Below are positions 18,488-26,797 of a DNA stretch of 46,313 nucleotides, in pieces. Source of the DNA: DATMRF01 sp035566435. Lineage in GTDB: Bacteria; Verrucomicrobiota; Verrucomicrobiia; Limisphaerales; UBA8199. Under the pieces are notes generated by a model. It was not told where the DNA came from. It made no database searches and saw nothing but the letters and a program-made list of their open reading frames with translations. Where the stretch lies: contig DATMRF010000150.1 in the NCBI GenBank assembly GCA_035566435.1, positions 1 through 46,313 on the forward strand, given 5' to 3'. A program made the translations under genes and the position numbers. The number at the start of each line of letters is the position of its first letter. Within the stretch, counting starts at the first letter, position 1.

Positions 18488-18518
18488 CATATAATTATTG
18501 ACATTAAAACCCATTGCT

Positions 18519-21305
18519 CTAATCTGCTTCCAGAGTTGAGGTCTTTGACCTCGGTTCCTCCCGACCCAGTGTCGATCGTGCATTGTCGGCACTGGGTCGT
18601 TTTCTCCGCGGGGCCGGACGAGTCAGCAGGTTCAGCAACGCCGGCAGGAAGGTTAACCCTGCCAGCATGCAGGTAGTCAGCCCCGTTGCCATTACATAAC
18701 CCAGGCTCTGAATCCCTTGATGCTTCGCTAGAATCAAACTGCCAAAACCGGCAATTGCTGTCAGCCCAGAGACCAGCACCGCTTTGCCGGTGCTCCTGGC
18801 CAGGATGCTCGGGGTTTGCTCTTCGGCGTAGCGGTTGAGGATGTGAATGCCGTTGGTAACGCCAATGCCGATGACCAGCGGCAAGGTCATAATGTTCGCT
18901 GGGTTGAGAGGCACGTCGAAAAAGCCCATCAACCCGCCCAGCCACAGGAAACCGACGGCGACCGGCACGAGCGCCAGCGCGACACACAACGCACTGCGGA
19001 AATGAAGCAGGACCAGGAAGACAATCGCCACCAAGGAGTAGCGCGCCGCCTCCTCGTAGCTTTGTTTGAGCAGCTCCGTATAATAATAAAGCTGCACCGG
19101 CGTGCCGGTGACGTTGGGATCAATCGGCTTAAGCTGCTCGATAAACTCTTTTTGATTCTCGCGCTGCCAAACGTCCTTTTTCGGATAGACCATTAGCAGA
19201 TACTCGCCCGTGACGCCGATAAACCGGTCGCGCAAGGCTTCGGGCAGGTCCTCCGCGCGCAACGGCGCTCGGTTGTCCTGATTCTTCAGCGCCCGGAACG
19301 TCTCCCGCACGTCATTAAACAGCGCTTGCTGGAAGGCGGCAAGTTTCACGCTATGGTTGCTGACATCCACGGTGGTTCCCGCCAGCATCGCCTTGCGAAG
19401 CTGGCCGACCGCTTCGCGCAAGGAGAGAAACTGCTTAGCCAGCGCCGGTTCGTCGTTTTGCACGTCACCGTAAGCGGCTCCCAGGTAACCGTAGAGGGAG
19501 TATAGCGTGCGGCTCAGCTCCTCAACCCCGACCGACGAGGCATCCGGCGCCAAAAAGTGAATTGGGGCCAGGAGCGCCTTGATGTCCCCGACAAGCGTGA
19601 GTTTGTGGGCTTGGTCCTCGTTCAGGCCGAAACGCATGATGGAATCCACGCTGGCCACGGACGACAGGTTGGTGATTTGGGCTTCGAGTTCGGCTGCCTG
19701 CTGCAGGTTTGTGGCGATGACCGCTGCAAAGAGGACAGATTTGTCTGCCGAGTTCAGGAGCTTTTTCTCGAACTCCACGGCCGGCAGGCCTGCGCTTTGC
19801 ATGTGGAGCAGGTCGTAGTCGAAGTACACCTTGTGAATCTGGGTCGCCGCCAGGCCGCACAGTGCCACCGTCAGGCACGTGACCATCACCGGCCGCTGCA
19901 GCCAGAGATTCTCGATGCGCGCGCGTCGCTCGGCGATATCGCCGTGCTCGTGGTCAATCACGTTCTGCCGGCCCTTGAGCAGCAGCACCGGCAGCATAGT
20001 TAACATGGGCACCAGGCACACCAGCAGGCCGCCGCCGCAAATGACTCCCATCTCCTGGATGCCTCTGAAATTGGTAAATCCCATCGCCAGGAAGGCCCCG
20101 GCGGTCGTAAACGCCCCGGTGAAAATCCCCTGCCCGGTATACACAATCGCTTTGCCCAGCGCCGCCTGCTCCGTCCGCCCGCGCCGCAGCTCCTCTTCGT
20201 AACGCGAGATCAAGTGCACGCCGTAATCGATCGCCAGCCCGATCAGGATCGGCACAAAGGTGATCGTTAAAATATTGAGGTGCCCCACCGTGAGCGTCGC
20301 GAACGCCATGGTATAGCCCAGGCCAACAATCAGCGACAGCGTCGCTTTTACTGGCCGGCCCGTTTCCTGGTAGCCGTAGATGAAGATCAGCGCGCACGCC
20401 ACCAGCGACACGATACTCGCCACCGTCGTGTCCTTCTGTGATTGCGCCATCTCGTCGTGCTCCAACACCGGCTCGCCCGTCAGGCCGACATTCAGACCCG
20501 GCACTTCGGTCTGGGTCTCTGCCACCAGGCGGCGCAACCGCTCCACTGATTTCGCGTTCAGGCTGTCTTTCGGCGCCTGCGCGCTGACCAGATAAATGCG
20601 CCCTTTGGCAAACGTGATGTAAATCTGTTGCTCCGCGTCCTCCCCCGGACTGAACAGGGCGGTGACTCCTGGCGAGGGTGGGGTGCCCGGACGCTCGAGG
20701 CTCTCGCTAGCTTGGGTGATGATCCGTTCCAGCGCGGGAAAAGCCTTCAGCAACGAATCCGTTTCGGCGCTCTTTTCCCGCTTCGCCGTGCGGAACTGAG
20801 CGTTGATCATGTCGAACAGCGACACCAGATTGGTCGTGCGGGTGAATTGCTGGATGAAAGGAAGATAATCTTCCAGCGTCTTTTTCAACTCGCCGAGGTC
20901 CGCGTCCGGGATGAACAGCAGCGCTTTGGGGCCCAGCATCTTCAGGTCACCCTTGTAGAAAACATTGCGGAACAGATTGGTTTCCGTCTCCAAACGCGCC
21001 CCCAGCCGTTCCACAAATTGCCGGTTCTTATCCGGGTCCTCGCTCTCCACCACCACCACCAGGTCATCCTGCGTCGGGAACTCCTTCTTGAATCGCAGAA
21101 AATTCTGATGATATTTCTTATTGGCGCCGACGAGGTTGTCTCGGCTCACGTCGAATTCAAGGTACTTCACCGTGTAGGCGACGCAGAAAACAAACAACAC
21201 CACCTGCGGGTACACGAACCAGCCCCGGTGGCGAAAAACCGCCCCCGCCAGCCAGGCCAGCGTTCGCGCTACCAGCGTGTCCTCGGTTAACCGCTTGATG
21301 TGCAT
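18519..21305 (-). CDS. MMPL/HpnN-like RND lipid transporter
   Basis: The 928-residue protein has two RND halves. Each has one N-terminal membrane helix, a large periplasmic domain, and five clustered helices. The first cluster includes TLTVGHLNILTITFVPILIG and LAIDYGVHLISRYEEELRRG, and the second includes NIMTLPLVIGIGVTNGIHIL followed by NRYAEE. The paired GLAIDYG and GIGVTNG motifs are the MMPL (PF03176) signature. The best-known relatives are HpnN, which moves hopanoids to the outer membrane, and MmpL lipid exporters. No hopanoid-synthesis gene is in the window, so the cargo is open. With mlaEFD downstream, phospholipid is also possible. Confidence 0.8.
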   Translation of the reverse strand: MHIKRLTEDTLVARTLAWLAGAVFRHRGWFVYPQVVLFVFCVAYTVKYLEFDVSRDNLVGANKKYHQNFLRFKKEFPTQDDLVVVVESEDPDKNRQFVERLGARLETETNLFRNVFYKGDLKMLGPKALLFIPDADLGELKKTLEDYLPFIQQFTRTTNLVSLFDMINAQFRTAKREKSAETDSLLKAFPALERIITQASESLERPGTPPSPGVTALFSPGEDAEQQIYITFAKGRIYLVSAQAPKDSLNAKSVERLRRLVAETQTEVPGLNVGLTGEPVLEHDEMAQSQKDTTVASIVSLVACALIFIYGYQETGRPVKATLSLIVGLGYTMAFATLTVGHLNILTITFVPILIGLAIDYGVHLISRYEEELRRGRTEQAALGKAIVYTGQGIFTGAFTTAGAFLAMGFTNFRGIQEMGVICGGGLLVCLVPMLTMLPVLLLKGRQNVIDHEHGDIAERRARIENLWLQRPVMVTCLTVALCGLAATQIHKVYFDYDLLHMQSAGLPAVEFEKKLLNSADKSVLFAAVIATNLQQAAELEAQITNLSSVASVDSIMRFGLNEDQAHKLTLVGDIKALLAPIHFLAPDASSVGVEELSRTLYSLYGYLGAAYGDVQNDEPALAKQFLSLREAVGQLRKAMLAGTTVDVSNHSVKLAAFQQALFNDVRETFRALKNQDNRAPLRAEDLPEALRDRFIGVTGEYLLMVYPKKDVWQRENQKEFIEQLKPIDPNVTGTPVQLYYYTELLKQSYEEAARYSLVAIVFLVLLHFRSALCVALALVPVAVGFLWLGGLMGFFDVPLNPANIMTLPLVIGIGVTNGIHILNRYAEEQTPSILARSTGKAVLVSGLTAIAGFGSLILAKHQGIQSLGYVMATGLTTCMLAGLTFLPALLNLLTRPAPRRKRPSADNARSTLGREEPRSKTSTLEAD

Positions 21306-21362
21306 CAGTGTGTCGGCAGCACTTCTGGATGACGGGTTCGCCTCATGGGCAGTCGTTGCGGG

Positions 21363-22112
21363 TCAAGCTTCGCCCTTCGCTGCCTCGTCAGGGAACTCGG
21401 CATTGGAATAGACCTCCTTGACGTCATCATGGTCCTCCAACGCATCGAGGAGCCGCGTCACCGCGCTGGCCGCGGGCTCCGCCGGTAATGGCACCGTGAC
21501 GCTCGCCAGCGCGGTGACTTCCGCCGCAGCGGCTTTGATGCCTTTGGCTTCGATTTGCCTGTGAACCGCCTCGAAATGCGCCGGGTCCGTCACGACCTCG
21601 TAACCCTCCGGTTCGACTTTGAAATCCTCCGCCCCGGCTTCCAGTGCGACCTCCATGAGCCGATCTTCATTCGCCGCCTCGCGCGGCACGATGATCTGCC
21701 CCTTCCGATGGAACAGCCGGCTGACCGAACCCTGGCTGGCGATCGTCCCGCCATTCTTCGTTACGATGCTCCGAATTTCCGACGCCGTCCGATTCCGGTT
21801 GTCCGTGCTCACCTCCACCAGGACCGCCACGCCATGCGGCCCATAAATCTCGTAAGTAAGGTCCTCAAAACTGGCTGTTTCGCCCCCGCCGATGCCTTTC
21901 TTGATCGCCCGCTCGATGTTGTCATTGGGCATGTTGGCCGCCCGGCACTTCAATAGCACCATCCGCAGTCGAGGGTTCATCCCCGCGTCGGCGCCGCCCA
22001 GCTTCGCCGCAATGCTGATTTCTTTGCTCAGCTTGGAAAAAATCTTCCCGCGCTTCGCGTCGATCGCCCCTTTGAAATGCTTTACCTTTGCCCACTTGCT
22101 GTGTCCTGCCAT
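21363..22112 (-). CDS. yebC: YebC/PmpR-family translation or transcription regulator
   Basis: The protein is 249 residues and starts MAGHSKWAKVKHFKGAIDAK, the hallmark YebC N-terminus. ANMPNDNIERAIKKGIGGG and YEIYGPHGVAVLVEVSTDNR follow. Length and all three domains match the TACO1/YebC family. Recent work links the family to relief of ribosome stalling, and older work to DNA binding. The gene lies 57 bp upstream of the MMPL gene on the same strand. Confidence 0.93.
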   Translation of the reverse strand: MAGHSKWAKVKHFKGAIDAKRGKIFSKLSKEISIAAKLGGADAGMNPRLRMVLLKCRAANMPNDNIERAIKKGIGGGETASFEDLTYEIYGPHGVAVLVEVSTDNRNRTASEIRSIVTKNGGTIASQGSVSRLFHRKGQIIVPREAANEDRLMEVALEAGAEDFKVEPEGYEVVTDPAHFEAVHRQIEAKGIKAAAAEVTALASVTVPLPAEPAASAVTRLLDALEDHDDVKEVYSNAEFPDEAAKGEA

Positions 22113-22260
22113 AGGTCGGTGATGAGCTGAGGGTTGAAGCTTAGACTCTGCCAGCCAGCCTAACGCTCGCCCTTTCCCTTAATAAACCAGTAACCATTCG
22201 ATCTTTCAAATGCTCCACGTTCTAACCTTTTCCCGTTCTCCGTTTTAACGGTCCCGCGTT

Positions 22261-22602
22261 TCATCCCCCCGCCGGTTCCACTGACACCGCCGTACCGTAG
22301 CACAACACCTCGGTGATGCCCGCTGCGATCTCGGTCGCATCATACCGGACACCGATGACGGCGTTTGCTCCCAGCGAGCCGGCGTGGGCGATCATCCCGC
22401 TGAACGCCTCGTCCCGTGCCCGCTCGCAAAGCGACGTATACAGTGAAATATTCCCGCCGACCAAACTCTGGAGGTGCGCCGCCATATTGCCGACGATCGA
22501 GCGGGACCGCACGATAATCCCGCGCACCACCCCGAAGCACTTGACCACCCGGTAACCGGGCAATTCAAACGCTGTGGTTGTCAGGGGATGTGTCTGGCTC
22601 AT
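22261..22602 (-). CDS. ybjQ: YbjQ/UPF0145 family protein
   Basis: From ATG 22602 the product is 113 residues, beginning MSQTHPLTTTAFELPGYRVV. The YbjQ (PF01906) pattern is present: GVVRGIIVRSRSIVGN, the middle helix ARDEAFSGMIAHAGSLGANA and VIGVRYDATEI, then a C-terminal strand. Proteins of this family form pentameric barrels with unclear function, and heavy-metal binding has been suggested. The frame extends to 22776, but the extra residues do not match the family and are encoded by repeat-like DNA. Confidence 0.88.
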   Translation of the reverse strand: MSQTHPLTTTAFELPGYRVVKCFGVVRGIIVRSRSIVGNMAAHLQSLVGGNISLYTSLCERARDEAFSGMIAHAGSLGANAVIGVRYDATEIAAGITEVLCYGTAVSVEPAGG

Positions 22603-22689
22603 ACCGCAAACTATGGAACGAAATTCGGCCGTCGAAAAAAAGCCTATTTTTCGCAAAGCTTGCCCGAGGAGCGGGCGGCCGGGGATTGG

Positions 22690-22830
22690 AGGGTTGGCGG
22701 ATTGGAATGGTGGAGTAATGAAGTGGGGAGTGATGCGTGAAACCTGATGCCTGACAAATTTTACCGGAGAAGCCATTTCTCCTCGGCCCCCGTCCCATCA
22801 CTCCATCAATCCATTACTCCATCGCCCCAC
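22690..22830. repeat. inverted GGAGTAATG / CATTACTCC low-complexity repeat
   Basis: GGATTGGAATGGTGGAGTAA and GGGGAGTGATG (about 22698-22736) face the inverted CATCACTCC, CATTACTCC and CCCCACTCC words at about 22797-22832. The two halves can fold on each other. The words match those at 14112-14226, so this is a second copy of the same kind of dispersed repeat, between the LysE gene end and ybjQ. Confidence 0.5.
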
Positions 22831-22858
22831 TCCCCGACGCCCCCGCCCCTTCGCCCGC

Positions 22859-23560
22859 TTACCGATGCAAGAAATGTTCAGCCACTTTGAGGTGCCAAAT
22901 GATGGTCCCGCCGTGAATCATCGCCAGGACGATTAATCCGACGCCGGAGTAATGCTCCATCTTGAGCAGCTTCTGCTCGCTGAGCTTGCTGTGGCCCAGT
23001 GACACGAGCCAGCTCAGGCCCACGAACCACAGGCCGGTGCCCAGCGCGACGCCAGCCACACAAGCCAGCTTCCCCGGCCAATCCGGCGACACCCATTCCC
23101 GGGAGATAAAGTTCGCCGCCAGGATGATCCAAAACACCAGCACGCCTACGTTACCCATCACCCGCACCAGGCCCGTTAAGAATGCCGAGTGTGGGTGCAA
23201 ACGTTCACCCAGCCGCAGTTCCAGCCGGTCTGCGGCGGCTCCCAAATGAACTGGCGATTCCACCGACCGTGCCGTCAGGAACTTGACGCCGAGGAATAGC
23301 AGAAATACGAAGCTGAACAGCTCCATCGCTGCCTTGATGTAACCACGCGTGAAAAACGAAGCAAACCCCGTGAACGCGATGAAACAGTAGATGACTTCCA
23401 TCACCGTTGCCCCCAACCCGATTAGCGCCGCCCAGCGGAACCCGCGCCGTGCTCCTTCGTTGAGAATCGTCAGGTTGATCGGCCCCACTGGAATCGAGAG
23501 CAGGAGTCCGCTCAAAAAGCCAGTCAACCCGGCCAACAGGATCGGCGAAATGGAGTCCAT
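22859..23560 (-). CDS. LysE/RhtB-family exporter
   Basis: The 233-residue membrane protein has about six hydrophobic segments. The LysE-family start contains FLSGLLLSIPVGPINLTIL, followed by NEGARRGFRWAALIGLGATV, with the GP-N-T motif of PF01810. Members export amino acids or related small solutes. It lies 32 bp after pssA in the same direction and so may be part of the psd-pssA unit. The exported compound is unknown. Serine, the substrate of PssA, is one speculative option. Confidence 0.75.
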   Translation of the reverse strand: MDSISPILLAGLTGFLSGLLLSIPVGPINLTILNEGARRGFRWAALIGLGATVMEVIYCFIAFTGFASFFTRGYIKAAMELFSFVFLLFLGVKFLTARSVESPVHLGAAADRLELRLGERLHPHSAFLTGLVRVMGNVGVLVFWIILAANFISREWVSPDWPGKLACVAGVALGTGLWFVGLSWLVSLGHSKLSEQKLLKMEHYSGVGLIVLAMIHGGTIIWHLKVAEHFLHR

Positions 23561-23592
23561 GCGGCCAGGCTAAGTGGTCATGTTCATGACCG

Positions 23593-24450
23593 CTAAGCGG
23601 CTCCCGCTCCGTTCTCGTCCTCATCCTCCTCCTCGATTTCACGCCGCCAATGTCGCGAGATGCGCGGGCGGATGAACCCATAAAGCAGGTATAAGGTAAA
23701 AAACGCCGGCAGAACGTAGAAGAGGATCATCTCCCACAGCACCAGCAAAGAACCGACGAAAATCGCCACGAGAATTGATTTGGCAAACGTGCTGGTCGAG
23801 CGCAATCCCAGCGACTTGAAGCTCGGATATCTCACCGTGCTCACCATCATCGCCGAGAGAAAGAGCAGCACCACGACCAGCAGGTACCTCCACGGGCCCA
23901 GGCTGCGGTCCTTCTCGTTGAGCTGGATGATCAGCAGCGTCAGCGAAGAAACCAGTCCCGCCGCAGACGGAATCGGAAAGCCGAGAAAATCTTTGCCGCC
24001 GCCCGCCCCGGACTGCGTCGCCAGACAGTTAAAGCGCGCCAGGCGGAACGCCCCGCAGATGAGGTAAATCGAGGCAATGAACCACCCGAACTGCGGATGG
24101 TCCCCGAACACGTCCCGGAGCACAATGCGATGCACCAGGAACGCCGGCGCCGCGCCGAACGAGATCAGGTCCGCCAATGAATCGAACTCGCGCCCGAAGG
24201 GGCTCTCTACGCCACCCATCCGCGCCACCCGGCCGTCGAATAGGTCAAAAATACAGGCCAGCAAAATGAAGCCCAGCGCCACCTTGATCTGCTGAAAATT
24301 GCCCGCCGAAATATCCGCTTCCACGATCTTGGTCAGCGCGACGAAGCCGCAGAACAAATTGCCGGCGGTCAGGAGGTTGGGCAGGAAATAGATTTTCAGC
24401 TTCGGCTCGGCCGCATCGTGGCCGGCGGTCTGCGTAGAGGGCGGCTCCAT
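23593..24450 (-). CDS. pssA: CDP-diacylglycerol-serine O-phosphatidyltransferase
   Basis: The protein is 285 residues and has the CDP-alcohol phosphatidyltransferase motif DG-x2-AR-x8-G-x3-D-x3-D in DGRVARMGGVESPFGREFDS followed by LAD (about 74-97). The N-terminal FLPNLLTAGNLFCGFVAL segment and the later hydrophobic helices match the PssA type 2 (Bacillus-like) family. It makes phosphatidylserine from CDP-DAG and serine in the membrane. It follows psd after 60 bp, which gives both steps to phosphatidylethanolamine. The C-terminus is Glu/Asp-rich (EEEDEDENG). Confidence 0.93.
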   Translation of the reverse strand: MEPPSTQTAGHDAAEPKLKIYFLPNLLTAGNLFCGFVALTKIVEADISAGNFQQIKVALGFILLACIFDLFDGRVARMGGVESPFGREFDSLADLISFGAAPAFLVHRIVLRDVFGDHPQFGWFIASIYLICGAFRLARFNCLATQSGAGGGKDFLGFPIPSAAGLVSSLTLLIIQLNEKDRSLGPWRYLLVVVLLFLSAMMVSTVRYPSFKSLGLRSTSTFAKSILVAIFVGSLLVLWEMILFYVLPAFFTLYLLYGFIRPRISRHWRREIEEEDEDENGAGAA

Positions 24451-24510
24451 GTCGCTTCAACCGTAGGATTTATTGACGTTCGCCATCGTGACCAGTGTTG
24501 CACGCATTCC

Positions 24511-25200
24511 TTATTCAAACACCGCCAGCACCGTCTCCCCGCCCACGACGTGGTCGTCCAGTTTCACCTTGATCTTCGCGTTCGCCGGCAGGTAAACGTC
24601 CGCCCGGGAACCGAACTGAATCAGGCTGATGCGGTCGCCGCGGGCCACCTCATCGCCCTGCTGCACAAACGGGACAATCCGCCGCGCAATCACCCCGGCG
24701 ATCAGGCGCACCCCCACCTTTTGTCCCCGCGCTTCGTTCGTCTCGAAGCCCAGCAGGATGTTCTCGTTATAAGTCGCCGACTCAGTTCTGAGCGCGTTGA
24801 GAAACTGCCCAATCGTGTATTTGAAAATGGCGACTTTGCCCGTCACCGGCGCGTTCTGGACGTGGACATCAAACACCGAGAGAAACATCGAGACTCGCTG
24901 GCACTCCCCGCCCATGAACAACGGCTCGGTTGTCGTGTCGATCACGTCGATCTTGCCGTGTCCCGGCGACACCACCAGGCTCGCGCCCATCGGCACCCGC
25001 GGCGACGGGTCGCGGAAAAAATAAATCGTGAACAGCGAAAATATGAGCCAGACAATCACCAGCGCCGGCGCCGCAATCGTCGTCAGGATCGCGCCGATCC
25101 AGAACCCAACCCACATGACGGCCCAAATCACGCAACCCGCGATGAGAGAATAAACGATGATCTTAAAGGCTGCCTTCCTGGCTTTGCCCGAATGTTTCAT
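24511..25200 (-). CDS. psd: phosphatidylserine decarboxylase, short form
   Basis: From ATG 25200 it is 229 residues with two membrane segments (about 14-57), then IYFFRDPSPRVP, GKIDVIDT, FLSVFDVHVQNAPVTG and, near the C-terminus, IQFGSRADVYLP. The Gly-Ser in FGSR is the self-cleavage point that creates the pyruvoyl cofactor in the short PSD group. The VHVQNAP stretch carries the catalytic His. It decarboxylates phosphatidylserine to phosphatidylethanolamine. A farther start at 25263 would add 21 residues overlapping the divergent pfk region and is less likely. Confidence 0.92.
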   Translation of the reverse strand: MKHSGKARKAAFKIIVYSLIAGCVIWAVMWVGFWIGAILTTIAAPALVIVWLIFSLFTIYFFRDPSPRVPMGASLVVSPGHGKIDVIDTTTEPLFMGGECQRVSMFLSVFDVHVQNAPVTGKVAIFKYTIGQFLNALRTESATYNENILLGFETNEARGQKVGVRLIAGVIARRIVPFVQQGDEVARGDRISLIQFGSRADVYLPANAKIKVKLDDHVVGGETVLAVFE

Positions 25201-25313
25201 GCGCGTCCAAGGTAAAGCTTCACGCTCGCGGGTCAAAGGCAAAGTTGGGTGTCCAACACCCATCCTGCTTTGACTTTGACTGCGGCTCCGCTGCGCCCCA
25301 TCCTCGGTGCGGC

Positions 25314-26579
25314 ATGAAGCTTACGTCCCTCGGCGAGGCCCTGTTCGACTCGCCTCTCCAACGTGTCGTTAGCGAGCAGGCGCGCATCCCGTCCCAGCTC
25401 GCCAGGGATCCCTCTGCGCCCGCTCAGCCGGAGGTGTGGTTCGAGCTGGCCGGGCCGCGGGCGAAACTCTTTTTCAACCCGCAGCGGACCCGGGCGGCGA
25501 TCGTCACTTGTGGCGGGCTCAGCCCGGGCATGAACAACGTCATCCGCTCCCTGTTCCTTGAGCTCCACCATTGCTACGGCGTCCGAGATGTGCTCGGTTT
25601 CCGCGGCGGTTACCAGGGCCTCGATCCCTCGCGCGGGGTTGAGCCGTTGGTCCTGAACTGTGAACTGGTGGACGACATCCACCGCCAAGGCGGGACGATC
25701 CTCGGCACCTCGCGCGGGCCGGTCGATATCGCCGCTGCCGTCGAAAACCTCATCTGGCTCAAGGTCGATATTCTCTTCACGATCGGCGGTGACGGTACCC
25801 AACGCGGGGGTCACGAATTGCTCGTCGAGGCCCGCCGGCGTGGCCACCACTTGGCGGTCGTCGGTGTCCCAAAGACCATCGACAACAACATTCCTTACGG
25901 GTCGCGCACTTTCGGCCACCTGACCGCCGTCGACCAGGCCGCTAGGATTCTGGATTGCGCGCACACCGAGTGTCATAGCGTCCACAACGGCATTTCCCTC
26001 GTCAAACTCATGGGCCGCGAAGCCGGCTTCGTCGCCGCCGGCGCGACCATCGCCAGTCAGGACGTTAACTTTGCCTTGATTCCCGAGGTGCCCTTCAAAC
26101 TTGAAGGCGCCGGCGGTTTCCTGGCGGCGCTAAAGAAACGCCTGCTCAAACGCCGCCACGCCGTCATCGTGCTGGCCGAAGGCGCCGGCCAGGACCTGCT
26201 CGACTCCGGCGAAGAACGCGACGCCTCGGGCAATCGCAAGCTCAAAGACATCGGCGCCTATCTGCGCCAACGGATCGAGGCCAGCCTCAGCGCCGAGAAT
26301 ATTCCCTTCACCTTCCGTTACTTCGACCCCAGTTACCTGATCCGCGGCGTCCCGGCCGACTCCGAAGACGCCATCCTTTGCGACCTCTACGCGCGGAGTG
26401 CCGTCCATGCCGCGATGGCTGGCCGGACCGGCGTGCTGAACGGGCGGCTACACGATAAGTTCATCCACGTGCCCATCGAACTCCTGGCTGGAAAGCGAAA
26501 GCGTTTGGACCCCAACGGCCTCCTGTGGCATACCGTTCTCGCCGCCACCGGCCAGCCTGCGCGCTTTGCGGACGATTAG
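25314..26579 (+). CDS. pfkA: 6-phosphofructokinase, group II type
   Basis: From ATG 25314 the protein is 421 residues. The PFK core has TCGGLSPGMNNVIRSL, TIGGDGTQRGG, GVPKTIDNNI, GRTFGHLTAVDQA and LMGREAGFVAAGA, the last being the substrate-binding MGR. The Gly of GGDGT with the Lys of PKTIDN is the combination seen in ATP-using group II enzymes; PPi-dependent enzymes have a second Asp after GGD. It phosphorylates fructose 6-phosphate in glycolysis. A TTG start at 25245 is possible but adds residues not seen in the family. The gene is divergent from psd. Confidence 0.88.
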   Translation: MKLTSLGEALFDSPLQRVVSEQARIPSQLARDPSAPAQPEVWFELAGPRAKLFFNPQRTRAAIVTCGGLSPGMNNVIRSLFLELHHCYGVRDVLGFRGGYQGLDPSRGVEPLVLNCELVDDIHRQGGTILGTSRGPVDIAAAVENLIWLKVDILFTIGGDGTQRGGHELLVEARRRGHHLAVVGVPKTIDNNIPYGSRTFGHLTAVDQAARILDCAHTECHSVHNGISLVKLMGREAGFVAAGATIASQDVNFALIPEVPFKLEGAGGFLAALKKRLLKRRHAVIVLAEGAGQDLLDSGEERDASGNRKLKDIGAYLRQRIEASLSAENIPFTFRYFDPSYLIRGVPADSEDAILCDLYARSAVHAAMAGRTGVLNGRLHDKFIHVPIELLAGKRKRLDPNGLLWHTVLAATGQPARFADD

Positions 26580-26797
26580 CTCAAAGTGTCCGGACGTGCT
26601 GGATAACGGCATAACGAGGGCTTTCGCTGCTGTGTTTTTGTGGCTACTTCCGCCTCCCAACTCAGTTCCCACACCCCATTCGCCACTCCGTTCGCTCCTC
26701 TGGGGGCCAGCCGGAGTGTTTTCACTGCCGGGGTCGTTGAACCGGTTCCTTTGGGGTGGTCGCCCCAGTTCCCAAATGGCGGCTTTGAGGAGATGCT

